From Intoshia linei (taxonomy: Eukaryota > Orthonectida > Rhopaluridae): a DNA stretch of 64,000 nt. Position numbers and translations under genes: made by a program. The DNA is taken from the NCBI GenBank assembly GCA_001642005.1, contig LWCA01000017.1, forward strand, positions 22,040-86,039. Reading direction: 5' to 3'. The notes beneath the pieces are model-generated. The model was not told where the DNA came from and did no database searches. It saw only the letters and a list, made by a program, of their open reading frames with translations. The number at the start of each line of letters is the position of its first letter. The stretch's first letter is position 1. Shown piece by piece: positions 59,101 to 64,000 of this stretch.

Positions 59101-61563
59101 ATATTGTCACCAGTATTAAATATTCAAAAGCCCTGAAATTGATGAAATTATTAACAAATAAATTATATATATTATTTTAATCAATTTATTATTATTATTA
59201 TTGTTATTTTGGCGCCATAATTTTTAGGTACAAAATTTACAAGCTTCAAATTTATGAAAATTTTAAGGTAATTTTAACTGCATTTTAAAGTACATTTGAA
59301 TGATATTAATTATATATTAATTTAGAATCAATTTAAATTTAAATTTAACTAAAAATCTATGTCTGTTTGTAACGATTATAGTGTATGTGTAGTTAATGTA
59401 AATATTTAAAGGATTGAAAGTAAGATGAGTTTAGATTTAGTTCCGATTTAGGTCCAAAACTATATGCCTTGGCTTCGTGAGATTCAAATAAAATATATAA
59501 AAAATTTTATCAACTGTTTAATTTGTCGATGTTGTTTGCCAGATGTTGTTAATCTACCCTAAACACTAGACAACCGTTACATTATTATTTGAAAAATGTC
59601 ACTATTAATCCAAATATTAATAAAATTTAATCAAAAATACCATTTGAAACCCCAACGGAAAAACCGACTTTTGAAAAATCCGATTTTACCAAATCTTTAA
59701 TCGTTTAATCCAAAATAAAAATTAATTTTACAAAACCTAACTTACGGAAATATCCAATTTTTTCAAAAATCCGATTAGACAATATCTTATGAGCAACAAA
59801 TTCTTAATCTAAAACCCAAAATAAAAAATCCAATTTTAAATACCTATCTGAAGAGGAAAATCTACTTTTTCAAATACTTTTTTTCAAAAATCCAAAATAA
59901 AAAATACATATTTAAATACCTGACTAAAGGGAAAAATCCCCTTTTTCCATTATTTTTTTTCATTAACACGATTTTACAAAATCTGATGAGAAAAAACCTT
60001 TAATTTTTTAATTAATTTTATATATTTCATGTTTCCTTTGGGATCCAAAAAAATAAATATTTTGAAATGGTGGTCCCGTATAATGTTTGAATCGGGAACC
60101 ACTGGTTTAGAGTCTAAACTTTAATGGTTTTTAAAAACAACAATTTCTAATACAGTTTTACGCAGGTAAGGTTTTATCGTTAATTTAATTTCCGAAATTG
60201 AATCGTTGAGGGTCAAAAACACAAATTATCCATTTTTTTAAAAATCAAACGAGTCCTCGAATTTTTTAAAATACACATTCTGATACTAATCTGATAGATT
60301 TTAAATCATAAATATTAGCGTAAATTTTAATTTCAAAAACTTTAATCTTCACGACAAAAACCAGAAATTACTTATTATTTTAAAAAATATCACATTTAAT
60401 ACAGCCTTTTTAGTTAACATACATAAAAAATTTCACTAAGCTAAGTCTTCATGGTCAATAAAGAAATTTACTATATAGTATCATACTATTACTATTATAT
60501 ACTATTAGTATGTAATACAATGTACATATGTACTGTGTTTTTTTTTTGGAAATTATTTCATTGACATCCATTAAATTAAAAAATATGAAATATTAAATGC
60601 TCCTAGAATTTAAAAAGATTTATTCTGATGCAGATTATTCCAGTCTATATAAATAAAAAATGTCAACCTCAAAAATCTAAATATTCCCATCAAAAATAAC
60701 CTTTAATATATTATCATCCATTATTTTTCAAATTTTTGGATTAACTTTTTTTATAAAATTAAAAATGAAAATGTAAATATTCATCCTACAATTTCGAAAA
60801 AATAGTAAAAAATTAAAATTAACAATTTAGTATTTTTTAATATTATAAACCTTTGATCACCATGGTTTTTAACAAGGGTTGTGCCATATTTTGACAATTA
60901 CTATAAAAATTACATTTATTTTATTATTCTATCACTGCATTATGAATAATAATTTACAATTCAAAGTATTAAAACTACCCACTCAAAATAGTCAAAATAG
61001 TATATCTAGTCTGTATATAAAATTAAAATTTGGAAAATGTTAAGTTAAATTATCTCTTTTTTTAAAAGTCTTAGCATGTATTGCAAAAATAGAAAAATCA
61101 AACTAGATTCATTTGCACTTATTCGTGTACATTTCAATAAAAGAATGCATAATGAAGCTATAAAACTGAATCGTAAATCTACCCTAAAATTCGAATTATA
61201 CCTTTAAATAGTACTTTAAATTTTTTTGTTTTTGTTAAATGTAGCTTCCCGTAAATGAAATGGTTTGTAATTATTTTAAACTTTCTTTGTTAATATTGAT
61301 ATTACTTCCATTCAATGATACGGATGCATAATTTTCGGAACGGATTGTTTAGGCTAAAACAAAACAAAGCACGTCTGGGTTTTTGGTTTAGTTTATTTTG
61401 GTTTCTAATATTGGCCCTATGCTTAGCACCGACCGTCATTTTTTTCTGAGCTCCTAAATGAAAAAATAAAATAAAATAAAATAAAACAACTGTGCAAAGC
61501 AACCGCAGTAGCGACAATTTTATTAAAATTTGGATATTTTTTATCCACTTGCCCCTTTTCCAT
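41133..61563 (-). CDS. Voltage-gated calcium channel alpha-1, Cav1 (L-type), complete
   Basis: 42 exons, all phases consistent, about 1826 residues. Exons 5' to 3': 61491-61563, 61306-61453, 59027-59132, 58851-58990, 58709-58815, 58153-58305, 57814-57995, 57666-57769, 57516-57631, 57336-57450, 57260-57289, 57059-57189, 55590-55815, 54933-55143, 54753-54873, 54582-54718, 54351-54495, 52996-53107, 51767-51896, 50909-50968, 50745-50851, 50621-50708, 50479-50586, 50388-50440, 50189-50335, 49951-50152, 49692-49850, 48890-49000, 48158-48241, 46617-46742, 46329-46394, 45990-46081, 44945-45104, 44118-44245, 43980-44076, 43632-43734, 43482-43583, 43113-43411, 42807-43057, 41594-41690, 41485-41548, 41133-41422. 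Filter glutamates E295 (TMEGW), E619 (TGEDW), E1013 (TFEGW), E1302 (TGEAW) give the EEEE calcium locus. Four charged S4 segments are present. Beta-subunit site GYLDWI at 368-373; IQ calmodulin site near 1509. [16 protein letters not shown] is typical of Cav1. Role: depolarisation-driven calcium entry. The acidic tail is short. Confidence 0.95.
41745..42649 (+). repeat. Dispersed modular repeat, copy with 3' hairpin tail
   Basis: All modules in order, ending GTGCCCTCGGCAAAGCTAGG ... ACAGTCAACCTAG at 42649, followed by TATA. It fills the Cav1 intron 41691-42806. Confidence 0.7.
44550..44895. mobile_element. Probable hAT-like MITE in Cav1 intron 44246-44944
   Basis: Begins near 'cagagccgtcttaagccact' and ends near 'gccttaaaacggctctg', an inverted pair (AGAGCCGTCTTAAG / CTTAAAACGGCTCT). 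'tccttagt' stands on both sides (44547-44554 and 44890-44897 region), compatible with an 8-bp duplication. Interior without a gene. Confidence 0.6.
45300..45900 (-). repeat. Dispersed modular repeat fragment in Cav1 intron
   Basis: Minus-oriented modules 'ggttttgatcgtgaaaatg', 'ggttttggctgtgaaggta' and 'gttttgaccttgaaga', ending in TTTATAAGTAAGGATT. More diverged than the copies above. Confidence 0.5.
47263..48085. mobile_element. Foldback-type element B (tandem-array inverted arms)
   Basis: Two arms of about 400 bases meet near 47740. Outer arm parts carry units with AAGTCGTAGAATGTATACAT; inner parts carry about 35-base units with ACTTTCAAGGTGGTTTTTAA followed by a T-run. The right arm is the reverse complement in mirrored order, ending ATTCTATGCAAC. 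No coding capacity. It lies in the Cav1 intron 46743-48157. Confidence 0.8.
52316..52588. mobile_element. Degenerate hAT-like MITE
   Basis: Starts CAGGGGTGTCTGATTC, with 'gcgggccgtac' inside, and ends GGGCCGCATAATTGACAGTC. Flanks GTATATAC and TTATATGT are only partly alike. It lies in the Cav1 intron 51897-52995. Confidence 0.45.
53309..54060 (+). repeat. Dispersed modular repeat, near-complete, no tail
   Basis: Starts TCCTAACTTATATAATGTTA with GTGTGTGTGTT and runs through all modules to 'aaaatctatataattcattc'. The hairpin tail is missing. It lies in the Cav1 intron 53108-54350 and is one of the best copies for building a consensus. Confidence 0.7.
55852..56260. repeat. hAT-type end with tandem low-complexity units
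   Basis: Starts CAGTGGTTCCCGATTAGGG, then 'gattttaccaaatcttataa' and 'aatcccaaaataaaaaatac' units as at 24.2 and 59.7 kb. It is followed by gene-free sequence up to the exon at 57059, including a modular-repeat piece at about 56810-57000. All within the Cav1 intron 55816-57058. Confidence 0.5.
59440..60110. repeat. hAT-type element with tandem units, 3' end
   Basis: Ends TTGAATCGGGAACCACTGG at about 60106, like the 17383 end. Between 59640 and 60000 the unit 'ccaaaataaaaaatccaatt' with flanking text repeats about four times. It lies in the Cav1 intron 59133-61305. Confidence 0.5.
60115..60800 (+). repeat. Dispersed modular repeat, diverged copy in Cav1 intron
   Basis: Modules 'gagggtcaaaaacacaaatt', 'ttcatggtcaataaag' and 'tattcccatcaaaaataacc' in family order, without tail. 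Confidence 0.5.
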
Positions 61564-63700
61564 AAACTTATCAATTAAAAAGTTTGAATCAAAAACGGAC
61601 CAATTTCAATGTCATAAATGGAATAAAAGTCCAATACTTGAAATGCAATACTGAAGTGTAATGTGTAAAAATTATGTTTTGGATTATAAGATGAAGCACA
61701 AGTTACTGTCACTAATTTAAATTGAAAAGGTACAATGCTACATCAGATCACATCAATCCATTCTAGTCCCTCACGTCAAACATTGCAGAATACATCAAAA
61801 ACTAATTATTTTCTAAATCAATTAGGAATTAGAATAGTGAAATAATCGAATATTGTTCCAGTTTTTTTCTTTTAAACTCAAAATATTTTTAATTTTTCAT
61901 AATTAAACGTCAAAATAATATAATATCATAAATTATAAAATACCTTCAAAAAATTTCAAATTAAATTAATTTTTAATTAATAAAAATGATATTTTTACAA
62001 TCGATTAAGTAATCAGCTAAATTGTTAGCTACACATTCAACAGACTATTCCAGTATTTCTAAATCAAAACTCACAAGTGATAACAGCTGGTTTTTATATC
62101 TAGCCTGGAACATTTTTATTCGTGAATCTACATAATAATACACTATATCAGTTATAATTTTTACAGCAAAGTTTATGTCTTTATATTCGTAGTTATTAGT
62201 TCATTGTCTTTTATTTCTTTCAATAAAAGTATTAACTGTATATTTTTTAAATTGACTATTAAATCAAGAATATTAACAATTAATTTCAATTTTTGACTAT
62301 ATAAAATTCTTTTTACATGTATGTCAAATGATGAATACAGGTTATAATCTTGTCTTTAATATATTTTTATAAAATAAAACATACAACGTGTTTAGTTTGA
62401 CTTGGTATAAGAAATAATATATATTAACAATTACAATATCATGTAATATGATATTTTGCAAGTGCTGTCAAATTGAACGATTCATTCTTCCTACATTAGT
62501 AAAATTTTGGAAAGTAAAACGAATTTATAATGATTATCAATGATTCTTCCGTTTACAATTGTACTTAAATTGATTCACGGTTCTCATGATCCCCAATCAT
62601 TTCAAATTTTTTCATAAACCCAAATATTTGTCATTGTCTCATAGTATTTGTTCACTTTGACAATTTTTGTGAGGAAAAACAAATTTACTAAAGAAGTTAA
62701 TAAAGAAATTAACATTTCAATTCTATTTTTTAATTTTACATTTACAATTTTGTTGGTATATGATTATAGAATAGTTTCAGGTCTATTGATTGATAAGGTC
62801 CAGATGTGAATGCTTTTTGTTTATCTACATATTTTTCTGAATTGTGGATTGGATGTAAAAAGTGTTCTTTATTAAGTTCTTCAATTATTTTATTTGAATT
62901 ATCTAATTTTTATATAATTTTAATTAATTAATATTAATATAAGTATAATGTTAATTATCCAAACTTATATAAAACTCATTTCTGTCTAGTCTGCCGGCGT
63001 GTGTTATTGTTTATTTCAATAACTAACAGTCCTAGAATTTAAAAATTCCATATTTCTATTAGTCTTTTCAGGGTGGAATTCAACGTAAAAGATAATTTTA
63101 AAATCTCCGAAAATAACATCTTACCGCTGAAAAAACCCAAATATTCTTTTTTTTTAAATCAAACCAATCATAGAGTTTAAAAAAATATACATATTTAAAA
63201 ATAATAAACATTCTCATAAATTTAAATTTCAAAAATTTATATCTTCAAAGACTTTAGGGCCATTTTTTAGTAAACAAATTTGAAATCTGTTTGTTCACAT
63301 TTCATTGACGAAAGTATGATGTGTAGTGTTTTAAAAACACCAATTTCTAATACAGTTTTTCGAGGATTAGATTTTATCGCAAATTTGATTTAAGAAATTG
63401 AGTTTTTCAGGGTTAAAAACCTCAATTATCTTTTTTCTTTTAATCCACGAATTAAACCAAAAATATTTTTAAATCAAGATTATCATTTTTTAATTTCAAA
63501 AACTTATATTTTCATGGTCAAAACCCTAAATTCCCCATCTTAACGTACATAATGTATATAAAACTCGTTGTTTGTGTGTCTGTGTGTGTATCATCTTTAT
63601 TTTATAAAACTTAAAAAAAATAATAATCCCAGAATTTAAAAAAAGATTAATTTAATTTATTAATTTATTTCATACAGCTTTTTCCAATTAAAATATATAT
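61564..63700. other. 5' flank of Cav1 gene, with repeat fragments
   Basis: No exon is supported. The frame of the Cav1 start exon stays open upstream to about 61735 without an ATG and without family similarity, so it is probably 5' untranslated sequence. About 62960-63670 contains diverged modular-repeat pieces with GTGTGTC runs. The Cav1 promoter must lie here, but no motif stands out. Confidence 0.45.
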
Positions 63701-64000
63701 TAGGTGATTCACAAAGTTGTCGTTTTTATTGATACAATTGATTAGAAACGCTATATAACCGATAAGATTTCACATATTTCCAAATATAAAATATTTTTTA
63801 ACAATCATGTGTACGACCACATCAGATAAGAACGTAATTTATTTAAATCTACATTGATTCAATGGCCATTTAGACGAAATATTTTAATGATTTTGAGGGA
63901 CATTTACGTCATATTTTACTGTATGAGGACCTTAGTGCAGTGGTAACTACCAAAAATATATGTGCTGTGTATAGTAAGGATGTTTTAAATGACAGAAAAT
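63701..64000 (+). mobile_element. mariner transposon, 5' part, cut by window end
   Basis: Starts TTAGGTGATTCACAAAGTTG after TA. The transposase N-terminus is recognisable at 63880 onward: DFEGHLRHILLYEDLSAVV and NICAVYSKDVLNDRK, parallel to the element at 32424. The start codon of the normal frame is not obvious. Confidence 0.75.

Noticed and set aside
61564-61735. Open frame extending upstream of the Cav1 start exon
   Set aside because: No ATG, no similarity to Cav1 N-termini and no convincing acceptor; treated as 5' untranslated sequence.

Overview
This window is animal nuclear DNA, very A+T rich. It holds parts or all of seven intact-looking multi-exon or single-exon genes, one gene fragment carried inside a transposon, one broken G-protein gene, and a dense set of DNA transposons and short dispersed repeats. 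The gene set (L-type calcium channel, SLC6 transporter, prohormone convertase, TPPP/p25-alpha, BAR-RhoGAP, CLCC1, MFSD1) points to a metazoan with nerve or secretory cells. Most introns are only 34-60 nt and almost all long introns are explained by inserted repeats. Tiny introns plus extreme A+T recall strongly reduced invertebrates such as orthonectids; that placement is inference, and no species-diagnostic marker is present.

Layout: a BAR-RhoGAP gene on the minus strand leaves the left edge (69-7028). It is followed by a complete TPPP gene (9247-9850, minus), an unassigned terminal exon (10077-10235, minus) and a complete 15-exon SLC6 transporter (10842-18322, minus). One SLC6 intron contains a 3.1 kb hAT-like element (12210-15355) with a perfect 8-bp target duplication; inside it sits a NOVA-like two-KH-domain gene fragment that keeps its own short introns. 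From 18.5 to 22.5 kb there is a transposon nest (Tigger/pogo inside a hairpin-tailed repeat, beside a Tc1 element), then a G-alpha pseudogene (about 22.94-23.46 kb) and an intronless MFSD1-like transporter (24936-26459, plus). A CLCC1-like chloride-channel gene (26649-31812, minus) has a long intron filled by a Tc1 remnant and a foldback element. A mariner (32424-33705) separates it from a complete prohormone-convertase-like gene (34519-41067, plus). The right third is one complete Cav1-type calcium-channel gene of 42 exons (41133-61563, minus) encoding about 1826 residues, with a second foldback element in an intron. A second mariner begins at 63701 and runs off the window.

The genes do not form an operon. 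Calcium entry, neurotransmitter or amino-acid uptake and peptide-hormone processing are all neurosecretory functions, but their adjacency is probably chance. Gene models were built by hand from splice sites, reading phase and family motifs, without any search. Exon ends whose phases close correctly are given exactly; repeat borders are approximate unless a target duplication is named. Three single N positions (8259, 15006, 22205) mark joins in the assembly, all inside or next to repeats.
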